Below, piece by piece: positions 7,232 to 13,070 of a stretch of 16,890 bases of DNA; within the stretch, counting starts at the first letter, position 1; each line of letters begins with the position of its first letter. Below the pieces are notes generated by a model. It did not search any database. It was not told the origin of the DNA and was given only the letters and a program-made list of their open reading frames with translations. The translations under genes were made by a program, and so were the position numbers. Location of the stretch: NCBI GenBank assembly GCA_030018875.1, contig JASEHK010000012.1:1-16890 (forward strand), given 5' to 3'. Origin of the DNA: Endomicrobiia bacterium (GTDB lineage Bacteria; Elusimicrobiota; Endomicrobiia; PHAN01).

Positions 7232-7611
7232 TTTTTCCCCTCCTTTTTGGACAGATAATCCTCTATGGCTTTACGCAGCGCATCGGCGCCGAGGTTGGAG
7301 CAGTGCATTTTGTTGGGCGGCAATCCGCCGAGCTCTTGCGCGACGGAAGCATTGGTTATCTGCATTGCTTCGTCGAGAGTTTTGCCCTTGGCCATTTCGG
7401 AAACCATTGACGATACGGCGATTGCCGCTCCGCAGCCGAAGGTCTTGAATTTTACGTCCTCAATGCGGTCGTCTTTGACTTTGATGTAAAAAGTCATCAT
7501 GTCCCCGCATACGGGGTTGCCTATCTCGCCCACTCCGTCGGCGTCCTTGATTTCGCCTACGTTGCGCGGGTTGGCGAAGTGGTCCATTACTTTTTCGGAA
7601 TAAAAAGGCAT
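7228..7611 (-). CDS. nifU: NifU/IscU-type iron-sulfur cluster scaffold
   Basis: Scaffold on which Fe-S clusters are built. The 127 residues match the IscU-like N-terminal domain of NifU, without the extra NifU ferredoxin or Nfu domains. Seen: the YSEKVMDHFANPRNVG opening, the three cluster cysteines Cys35 (GNPVCGD, with the usual Asp37), Cys60 (FGCGAA) and Cys104 (MHCSNLGADAL), and LPPNK at 97-101, which occupies the place of the LPPVK chaperone site. A strong ribosome binding site (GGAGG, five bases before ATG) lies behind a palindromic element that separates it from the NifS-like gene. The pairing with a NifS-like protein lacking its PLP lysine is the interesting point. Confidence 0.95.
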   Translation of the reverse strand: MPFYSEKVMDHFANPRNVGEIKDADGVGEIGNPVCGDMMTFYIKVKDDRIEDVKFKTFGCGAAIAVSSMVSEMAKGKTLDEAMQITNASVAQELGGLPPNKMHCSNLGADALRKAIEDYLSKKEGKK

Positions 7612-7626
7612 CTGTGCCTCCGTGTT

Positions 7627-7681
7627 TTTTAGTAGATAGTAGATAGGTTTTCCCTCGCTACTATCTACTCGCTACCGGCTA
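7627..7681. repeat. Palindromic element between the NifS-like gene and nifU
   Basis: A perfect 12-base inverted repeat, AGTAGATAGTAG at 7631-7642 and its complement at 7658-7669, encloses a 15-base loop. Read on the coding (minus) strand, the element begins a few bases after the NifS-like stop codon with further GTAG words and is followed by a run of A, not T, so it is not a standard terminator. It ends just ahead of the nifU ribosome binding site and could alter expression or stability of the nifU part of the message. It shares its word style with the elements near 9533-9596 and 14702-14788. Confidence 0.85.
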
Positions 7682-7688
7682 CTAATTC

Positions 7689-8918
7689 TTAATGGTCGTG
7701 ATGCCCGTAGTCGGTGCCCGGCCCCGCCTTCATACGCTCGCCGGTCTTTATGAAGTGCGCGTAAGTCGGCGACATTGCGCGGAGTCGCTCGACTATGGCG
7801 GGCAATTCCGCCAGAACGTAGGCGATATCGTCGGCGGTGTTATACTTTGAAAGAGAGAATAAAAGCGAACCCTGGGCGATGGCCACGTCCGTTTTCATCG
7901 CGTCGAGAACGTGCGAAAGTTTGAGCGCCTTCGACGTGCACGCCGAACCCGACGACGCCGCGATGCCTTTCTGGTCGAGAAACAGCAGCATCCCCTCTCC
8001 CTCGATAAATTCGACGGAAAAATTGGCGTTTCCCGGTAGCCGCTCGTGCGGGTGGCCGTTGAGATAAACGTGAGGTATTTTGGATAGTACGCCTTCGACG
8101 AGCGTGTTGCGCAACGCCGCGATTTGACGGCAATAGGAGTTCATTTCGGCGGACGCTATCTCGCAGGCCTTTCCCATTCCGACGATGGCCGCGACGTTTT
8201 CCGTGCCTCCGCGCCGGCCTTCTTCCTGCGCGCCTCCGTCTATCTGCGGTATCAGGCGGACGTTTTTGGACACGTATAACGCCGCCGCGCCTTTGGGTCC
8301 GTGGAACTGCGACGCGGCGAGCGTCAACATATCCACGCCCATATCTTTGATGTTGACGGGAATCATTCCCGCCGAAGCGACCGCGTCCGTGTGAAAAATG
8401 GTTTTGGAGTTTTTGGCGCGCACGATTTCGCGGAGTTTTTTTACGGGCTGAATCGTCCCGACCTCGGTGTTGGCGTGCTGTATCGAGACGAGTATCGTGT
8501 CCGGCCGAACCGCCCGCTCGAGCTCCTCGAACATTACGGTTCCGAACTTGTCCACTCCGACGACGGTGATATCAAATCCAGATTTCGCCAGACGTCTGGC
8601 CGCGTGAAGCACGGAAAAATGCTCGATTGCCGACACCACTATATGTTTGCCGGTCCCCTCGTAAGCCGCCGCCGCGCCCTTAACGGCGAGATTGTTGGCC
8701 TCGGAGCCGCACGATGTAAAAATAATCTCGCGCGGCGCCGCGTTCAAAAACGACGCGGTTTTGGCGCGCGCCCCATCTATTGCTTCTTTTGCCGCCGCGC
8801 CCCAAGAATGGATGCTTTGCGGATTTCCGTAGGATTCGCCTATGAAAGGCAGCATCGCTTCTACCACGCGCTCGTCGGGGCGTGTGCACGATTGGTTGTC
8901 GAGGTAAACGTTTTTCAT
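7689..8918 (-). CDS. NifS/IscS-like protein lacking the PLP lysine
   Basis: Fold-type I aminotransferase-like protein of the cysteine desulfurase family, 409 residues. Seen: VYLDNQSC near the start, TSCGSEANNLAVKG at 68-81, the PLP-stacking histidine in AIEH (His100), HTDAV with Asp178, GGAQEEGRRGGTENV at 228-242, and the mobile-loop cysteine in SSGSACTS (Cys327). The Schiff-base region, SAHKFHGPKG in active enzymes, reads AASQFHGPKG, so His and Lys become Ser203 and Gln204. The Gln after DAV is Ala181, and the substrate Arg in RFSL is Leu353. Normal cysteine desulfuration is therefore unlikely. Archaeoglobus IscS is a known lysine-less relative. The tail ends in HHDH, a possible metal site. 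nifU follows directly, so it probably docks there and may relay sulfur from another donor. Confidence 0.92.
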   Translation of the reverse strand: MKNVYLDNQSCTRPDERVVEAMLPFIGESYGNPQSIHSWGAAAKEAIDGARAKTASFLNAAPREIIFTSCGSEANNLAVKGAAAAYEGTGKHIVVSAIEHFSVLHAARRLAKSGFDITVVGVDKFGTVMFEELERAVRPDTILVSIQHANTEVGTIQPVKKLREIVRAKNSKTIFHTDAVASAGMIPVNIKDMGVDMLTLAASQFHGPKGAAALYVSKNVRLIPQIDGGAQEEGRRGGTENVAAIVGMGKACEIASAEMNSYCRQIAALRNTLVEGVLSKIPHVYLNGHPHERLPGNANFSVEFIEGEGMLLFLDQKGIAASSGSACTSKALKLSHVLDAMKTDVAIAQGSLLFSLSKYNTADDIAYVLAELPAIVERLRAMSPTYAHFIKTGERMKAGPGTDYGHHDH

Positions 8919-8924
8919 AAGCGG

Positions 8925-9368
8925 TTACAGTGAGACTTCCTTCATCCAGTTACCGTGGAGGTTGCAAAATTCAACAACAGATAATTGCCCGCTGTTAACT
9001 TTTAGATGGACGCAAGCCGCCGGATTTGTTTTTACCGGTTTCAGTATGGCCCTTGCGATAAATTGCTTGTCAATGTAAAAATCAATACGCCCGATAAAAT
9101 GTTCTTCCAACGAAGGATGGAGTATTTCGCCTATTCTGACATGGACGTCCGTGCAGCCCTCGGGGATTAGGCCGCATTTTTTTACGACTTCAATTTTTGG
9201 CGTATGCTTCTTTTCGAGTTCCGTCATATTTTGTGTATCTTTGGGCGTATTTATGGCGTCGTCCTTTTCCTTGAACGCCGATTTCGGCGCTCCGCACACT
9301 GGACATTTTTCCGGCGATTTACCGTCAATTGCCACGTAACCACAAACTCCGCAAATAAATCCTTTCAT
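8925..9368 (-). CDS. Rubredoxin-domain / superoxide reductase fusion
   Basis: Reduces superoxide to hydrogen peroxide in anaerobes. Two parts are visible in 147 residues: a rubrerythrin-type rubredoxin knuckle pair with Cys6, Cys9, Cys22 and Cys25 (ICGVCGY, KCPVCGAP), a polar linker at about 31-50, and a superoxide reductase domain with all five expected iron ligands, His55 (KKHTP), His84 (ILHP), His90 (LEEH), Cys135 and His138 (FCNLHGNW). Classical desulfoferrodoxin instead carries a desulforedoxin domain in front; here desulforedoxin is a separate small gene immediately upstream. The fused rubredoxin could feed electrons to the active iron. GGAGG precedes the ATG. The DNA is AT-richer than the flanking operons. 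Confidence 0.92.
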   Translation of the reverse strand: MKGFICGVCGYVAIDGKSPEKCPVCGAPKSAFKEKDDAINTPKDTQNMTELEKKHTPKIEVVKKCGLIPEGCTDVHVRIGEILHPSLEEHFIGRIDFYIDKQFIARAILKPVKTNPAACVHLKVNSGQLSVVEFCNLHGNWMKEVSL

Positions 9369-9380
9369 AGAACCTCCGTT

Positions 9381-9506
9381 TTATTTCACCGGTGTCATAG
9401 GTTGGCCGCAACAAACCAGCTCGCCTCCGCCGACTTTTTTAACCTCTACGACATTTCCGCAGACCTCGCATTTATACACCTCTCCCACTTCTTTAACATT
9501 TGGCAT
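9381..9506 (-). CDS. Desulforedoxin, stand-alone 41 residues
   Basis: Very small iron protein with the desulforedoxin fold. Seen: 41 residues with Cys13-x-x-Cys16 in YKCEVCGNVVEV and the adjacent pair Cys32-Cys33 in ELVCCGQPM, the spacing of Desulfovibrio desulforedoxin and of centre I of desulfoferrodoxin. An AAGGAG ribosome binding site lies six bases before the ATG at 9506. Its first 14 bases overlap the read-through tail of the preceding YHS gene, and the superoxide reductase gene starts 12 bases after its stop. It probably acts as an electron donor to that reductase, replacing the domain that is fused in other species. Confidence 0.9.
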   Translation of the reverse strand: MPNVKEVGEVYKCEVCGNVVEVKKVGGGELVCCGQPMTPVK

Positions 9507-9795
9507 AAATTCTCCTTGGAAATAAAGAGCAAAAGGTAGACGGTAGATGGTTAAAGCGGTTGTTCGCCATCTCCCGTTTCCCGTCCCCCATCTTTATATT
9601 TTTGACACCACCTGTTTTAACAACAGCAACATCCTTAATTGTCGGCGGCTCTGATTTTAAGTACTTCTGCGGTTCTTTGTCAAACGCGACCTTGCAACCC
9701 TTCACGCAGAAGTAATATGTTTTTCCTTTATGATCGCTTTTTGCCGCTGCGGTTTTTCCGTCAACATCCATCTTGCAAACCGGGTCAACTGCCAT
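9493..9795 (-). CDS. YHS-domain protein with a repeat-encoded C-terminal tail
   Basis: YHS domains are small Cys-containing metal-binding modules often found with metal transporters. Residues 1-47 are the domain: DPVCKMDV with Cys7, then KTYYFCVKGCKVAFDKEPQKY with Cys30 and Cys34. Residues 48-68 are a linker, and from Met69 onward the protein is encoded by a palindromic element and then by the start of the desulforedoxin gene in another frame, ending at residue 100. The tail therefore looks accidental: the original stop was probably lost when the element arrived. An excellent ribosome binding site, GGAGGTGA, precedes the ATG at 9795. Function may be iron or copper handling next to ferritin; this is inference. 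Confidence 0.87.
   Translation of the reverse strand: MAVDPVCKMDVDGKTAAAKSDHKGKTYYFCVKGCKVAFDKEPQKYLKSEPPTIKDVAVVKTGGVKNIKMGDGKREMANNRFNHLPSTFCSLFPRRIYAKC
9533..9596. repeat. Imperfect palindromic element inside the YHS gene 3' end
   Basis: Arms CGGTAGATGG (9541-9550) and CCATCTCCCG (9567-9576) pair with one mismatch around a 16-base loop. The outer flanks also resemble each other in complement, AAAGGTAG on one side and a run ending CCCCCATCTTT on the other. On the coding strand it is built of words such as GATGGGGGAC, GGGAAAC and GGGAGATGG. It lies in the 3' part of the YHS reading frame and just ahead of the desulforedoxin ribosome binding site, the same placement as the other two elements. 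Confidence 0.7.
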
Positions 9796-9810
9796 TTGCC
9801 ATCACCTCCT

Positions 9811-10356
9811 TTATTGAGCGTTCTGCGGCGCTTGCGGCTTGGTCTGCGTCGTGAATATCGTCCCCGTAAATACCCTCTGACTCATTTCGCGGTCAAGCAT
9901 AAACGAGCCCTCTTTAGAGTCGGATATAAGATTTAATTTGTTTAGAATATCGCTGAAAGATGATTCTTCTTCGACCTGTTCATTGACGAACCATTGTAAA
10001 AAATTTACTGCGGAATGATCGCTTTCCGAAAGTGAAAGATTCACTAAATCGTTTATCAGCGCCGTCACTTTCTGTTCGTGTTTATACGCGTTTTGAAAAA
10101 CATCATTTGCCGACTTCCACTCTGCCGGCGGTTTTTCAATCGGCAATAATTCCGCCTTTACGGCTCTGTTTATTATGTAATCGAAAAACTTCATAGCGTG
10201 GATTAGTTCCTCCTGAAATTGAACCCGCATCCAGTTTGCGAAACCTTTTAAGCCGGTTGATTCAAAGTAGGCCGCCATTGAGAGATAAAGATACGCTGAG
10301 TATAACTCCCTGTTCATCTGGTTATTTAGCGCAGACAATATTTTTTCTTTGAGCAT
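9811..10356 (-). CDS. ftnA: Bacterial non-heme ferritin
   Basis: Iron-storage protein forming a 24-subunit shell, oxidising and storing iron. The 181 residues fit the family. Seen: helix A NRELYSAYLYLSMAAYFE with Glu17, helix B QEELIHAMKFFDY with Glu50 and His53, Glu93 in KHEQKVT, and helix D NEQVEEE with Gln126 and Glu129, which together form the ferroxidase and neighbouring sites of FtnA-type ferritin. The C-terminal 25 or so residues are polar (QTKPQAPQNAQ) and likely flexible. GGAGG precedes the ATG at 10356. Codon use is AT-rich compared with genes on both sides, as in the rest of this oxygen-defence islet. Ferritin here would remove free iron released under oxidative stress. Confidence 0.95.
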   Translation of the reverse strand: MLKEKILSALNNQMNRELYSAYLYLSMAAYFESTGLKGFANWMRVQFQEELIHAMKFFDYIINRAVKAELLPIEKPPAEWKSANDVFQNAYKHEQKVTALINDLVNLSLSESDHSAVNFLQWFVNEQVEEESSFSDILNKLNLISDSKEGSFMLDREMSQRVFTGTIFTTQTKPQAPQNAQ

Positions 10357-10377
10357 AACAACCTCCGAATTGAGTAG

Positions 10378-10572
10378 TTACAACAACCAGTGCGCGGCGC
10401 CGAAAATTAAATGAAGGAGCGCGAATAGTATAGTTACGCCGGCTGAAATTTTGTGTGTTTTCATTCCGAACTTTGCCATTTTAAATCCTGTGAACGCCGT
10501 CACAAAAAGCGATAAGAATGCCAACATGCCGAACCACACAAAAATCGGTTTGTCAAACAGATAAAAGTTCAT
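10378..10572 (-). CDS. Small two-helix membrane protein, unknown
   Basis: I do not recognise the family. The 64 residues form two hydrophobic segments, about 9-30 (IFVWFGMLAFLSLFVTAFTG) and 43-64 (SAGVTILFALLHLIFGAAHW), joined by a short basic loop KMAKFGMKTHK, which predicts a hairpin in the inner membrane with the loop inside. Three histidines (40, 54 and 61) are spaced along the second helix and its approach, so a heme or metal site is conceivable but unproven. Its ATG overlaps the stop of the secreted YHS gene as ATGA, and ferritin follows 21 bases later, so it probably works in the same iron or redox context. Confidence 0.78.
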   Translation of the reverse strand: MNFYLFDKPIFVWFGMLAFLSLFVTAFTGFKMAKFGMKTHKISAGVTILFALLHLIFGAAHWLL

Positions 10573-11042
10573 TTTATGTATTTATCGGGGTTTTTCTTAA
10601 ACGGCTCCACGCAAGCGGGACAGCAGAGATAATACACTTTGTTTTTGTATTTTGCAGCGGGCGTATTTTTTGATATTTTGAATTTTTCACCGGTGACGGG
10701 GCAGGAAACTATTCTGCCGTATGCCGACGGCTCCACGGTAAAAGGTAAAGGCGATGCCATTGTAGTCGCATCAGTTTTTGGGTCTTCGGATTTTTTTTTG
10801 ACCGACACACCGGCTTTCGGAAGTTTGTCGAGGGCTTGCCCGTCGGATTTTTGCAGTTCTTTGGCCGTGCCTGTGCTTTTTCGCACGCCTTCGGATTTTC
10901 CCTTCATCTGCGACTTGTGCTCTTGATGTTTATGCGACGAGCAATCGGCGCAATCTTTTACTTCGTACTTCGAACCCTCAGCCAAGACCGTCGAGGCGAT
11001 TATCGCCAGGCACGACACGCACAACGCTATCAATTTTACCAT
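10569..11042 (-). CDS. Exported Cys/His-rich protein with C-terminal YHS-like domain
   Basis: Probably secreted to the periplasm and metal-binding. Seen in 157 residues: a signal peptide MVKLIALCVSCLAIIASTVLA with a likely cleavage after Ala21; a metal-like cluster CADCSSHKHQEH at 31-42; a long Lys/Ser-rich linker to about 100; then a YHS-like domain with SCPVTGEKF (Cys114) and YYLCCPACVEPFKKNPDKY (Cys140, Cys141, Cys144). It resembles the cytoplasmic YHS protein two genes downstream, suggesting a pair on either side of the membrane. AGGAGG precedes the ATG at 11042. It is coupled by ATGA to the two-helix membrane protein. Which metal it binds cannot be told. Confidence 0.83.
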   Translation of the reverse strand: MVKLIALCVSCLAIIASTVLAEGSKYEVKDCADCSSHKHQEHKSQMKGKSEGVRKSTGTAKELQKSDGQALDKLPKAGVSVKKKSEDPKTDATTMASPLPFTVEPSAYGRIVSCPVTGEKFKISKNTPAAKYKNKVYYLCCPACVEPFKKNPDKYIK

Positions 11043-11050
11043 AAAACCTC

Positions 11051-11918
11051 CTATTCGAAATCTTTCAAAAGTTCCGCGAGTGTTTCCCGAGCGTTTCCGG
11101 AAAGCGTTGGCTTAGCCGTTTCTTTACCGGCGGTTTCGCCCGATGAACGGGATAAGTCCGACGCAGCATTTTCTTTTTTGTAGAAAATGCCGATGGGTAT
11201 TTTTTCCGACGGTGTTCTTGAAAGTTTGAGCGCCGCGTCGAAGTCCGAGCGGTCATGCTCGGCGCCTACGCGGTATATTTTGTCCTTGTAGTAGTGAGAG
11301 AGTTTTTTGCCCCAAGTTATGCATGGTTGAATCACGTCTATGACGGCCAGGCCGCCGTGCCTCGCGCCCTCGACAATGATGTCCGCAAGATGAGCGATGT
11401 CTCCGGCGTATCCGCGCGCGACGAACCTGCAGCCCGCGACGAGCGAGAGCGCCAGAGGATTCAGGGGCTCGTCGGTAACTCCGTCGAACTGCAGACGGGT
11501 CTTCGCGCCTCGCTCGGTCGTCGGCGAGGCCTGGCCTTTGGTGAGAGCGTAAACCTCGTTGTCATGCACGATAACGGTTATGTCCGGATCGCGCCGGACG
11601 GCGTGCAGAAAGTGATTGCCGCCTTCGCCGTAGCAGTCGCCGTCGCCGGTGGTCACCATCACGGTCAATTCCGGACGCATGAGTTTAATCGCAGTCGCCG
11701 CGGGGACCGCTCTGCCGTGCAAGCCGTTGAAGACGTTTGTTTTAAGATAATGCGGAAGTTTTGCCGCCTGACCTATTCCGGGAGACGATGACCGCGCGGT
11801 GCGGCTCTACGCCGAGCGTCGCGAGCGCCTGCCTGACGGCGGCAAGAACTCCGAAGTTCGTGCAACCCGGGCACCATGCGTTTGCGACGTCGTTTTTGTA
11901 ATCTTCGGGAATGGGCAT
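11051..11918 (-). pseudogene. korB: 2-oxoacid:ferredoxin oxidoreductase beta subunit, frameshifted
   Basis: Thiamine-diphosphate subunit of a 2-oxoacid:ferredoxin oxidoreductase (KorB/VorB type). The N-terminal part reads from ATG 11918: MPIPEDYKNDVANAWCPGC, then GVEPHRAVIVS. The rest lies one frame away: GIGQAAKLPHYLKT, NGLHGRAVPAATAIKL, GDGDCYGEGGNHFLHAVRR (the TPP motif) and KGQASPTTERGAKT, ending at 11051. The switch needs removal of one base from the GGG at 11780-11782 (CCC in the gene), which would restore the usual VSGIGQ. The downstream frame is open only from a TTG at 11722, which would omit the WCPGC segment. A sequencing or assembly error is as likely as real decay. Which 2-oxoacid is used is not evident. 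Confidence 0.88.
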
Positions 11919-11948
11919 CTTTTTAATTTTGCGGCCGTTCGGCGCGGA

Positions 11949-13070
11949 TTAAAGATTTCCGGCGGAGATTTTTTGCGCGAGTTCTTCCGGAAAAAAAGGC
12001 AATCCGTCGAAACGGTTTATTTTCGCGCTCACCCGCACGCCCATCTCGGCGAGCAGGCGCGCGAATTGTCCGGTAAAATTATTTTCGATGACGACGATTT
12101 TTTTTCGCTTGTCGAGCAGAGCGGGGTTTACAGCCAGAGGCCAGATTTTCTCGTATTTCACGAACGCGGATTTTAGGCCTTTGGCGGAAAGTATTTTTGA
12201 AGTTTCCCCGGCGATAGTCGCCGACGTTCCCCATCCGACGAGAATCGCCTCCGAGGTTTTGTCGCCTTCAATCTCCGGCGGCGCGAATTCTTTTTCCATC
12301 AGGGGGAACTTGCGCCATCTTTTCTCGGCCATCGCCGCGCGCGTTGGAAGGTCTTCGGTAAGATGTCCATGCTCGTCGTGCTCGTCGGAATCGCAGATTA
12401 CGAGCGTGTTTTCGGAGCCAAGTGAACCTTGCGGCGAAATGCCGTCGGACGTTAAGGCGTATGTCTTGAAACCCAGCCCGCCGAGATGGGCCGTCGCGGC
12501 CTTGTTCGCGGATTCGTCAGCCGGAAGAATCGCAAAAGTGTCGGCGGGAACCGTCCAATAGGAATCGGCCAGATACTGGTCGGTAAGCACTATGGAAGGC
12601 GCCCTGTATTTCCACGAAAGATCAAAGGCCTGGCGCATAACGCGGAATGCCGATGCGGCGTCCGTCGGGGCGAATATGAATCGCGGGAACTCGCCGTGGG
12701 CGCAATGAAGCGCGAAAAGCAACTCGCCCTGTTCGGTTCTCGTGGGCAACCCCGTCGCGGGGCCAGGTCGCTGGCCAAGGACGACGACGAGCGGCAACTC
12801 CGTCATCGCGGCCAGGGATATGCCTTCGACCATAAGCGAAAATCCTCCGCCGGACGTTGCCGTCATCGCGCGCTCGCCGGTGTAAGATGCTCCGACGGCC
12901 ATGTTGACCGCGGCGATTTCGTCTTCGGCTTGTATGGCGGTTATTCCGGTGCGTTTTGATGTTGAAGCAAGATACGTGATGATTCCCGTCGAAGGTGTCA
13001 TCGGATAAGCGGCGATGAAGCGGCATCCTCCGGCTATTGACCCCAGAGCAACGGCCTCGTTGCCCGTCAT
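11949..13070 (-). CDS. korA: 2-oxoacid:ferredoxin oxidoreductase alpha region
   Basis: Pyrimidine-binding part of the same oxidoreductase, which converts a 2-oxoacid and CoA to acyl-CoA, CO2 and reduced ferredoxin. Seen in 373 residues: the opening TGNEAVALGSIAGGCRFIAAYPMTPST, typical of KorA; AEDEIAAVNMAVGASYTG around 48-65; TSGGGFSLMVEG; GQRPGPATGLPTRTEQGELLFAL; and late LVGWGTSATIAG and VIENNFTGQFARLL segments. The frame continues open upstream of the ATG at 13070 through KISERISSDDKSGAARK, which looks like a normal linker to a gamma domain, so gamma and alpha were probably one fused gene of about 580 residues, split by a missing base near 13221-13223. A beta gene follows after 30 bases. 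Confidence 0.92.
   Translation of the reverse strand: MTGNEAVALGSIAGGCRFIAAYPMTPSTGIITYLASTSKRTGITAIQAEDEIAAVNMAVGASYTGERAMTATSGGGFSLMVEGISLAAMTELPLVVVLGQRPGPATGLPTRTEQGELLFALHCAHGEFPRFIFAPTDAASAFRVMRQAFDLSWKYRAPSIVLTDQYLADSYWTVPADTFAILPADESANKAATAHLGGLGFKTYALTSDGISPQGSLGSENTLVICDSDEHDEHGHLTEDLPTRAAMAEKRWRKFPLMEKEFAPPEIEGDKTSEAILVGWGTSATIAGETSKILSAKGLKSAFVKYEKIWPLAVNPALLDKRKKIVVIENNFTGQFARLLAEMGVRVSAKINRFDGLPFFPEELAQKISAGNL

Noticed and set aside
7627..7681. Rho-independent terminator after the NifS-like gene
   Set aside because: On the coding strand the hairpin is followed by A residues, not a T-run, and its stem is AT-mixed.
7689..8918. Treating the NifS-like gene as a decaying pseudogene
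   Set aside because: The frame is intact over 409 codons and the surrounding motifs and Cys327 are preserved; only the PLP chemistry residues are changed.
11051..11722. A complete short beta subunit from TTG 11722
   Set aside because: It would lack the N-terminal WCPGC cluster segment, which is present upstream in the next frame, so a frameshift explains it better.
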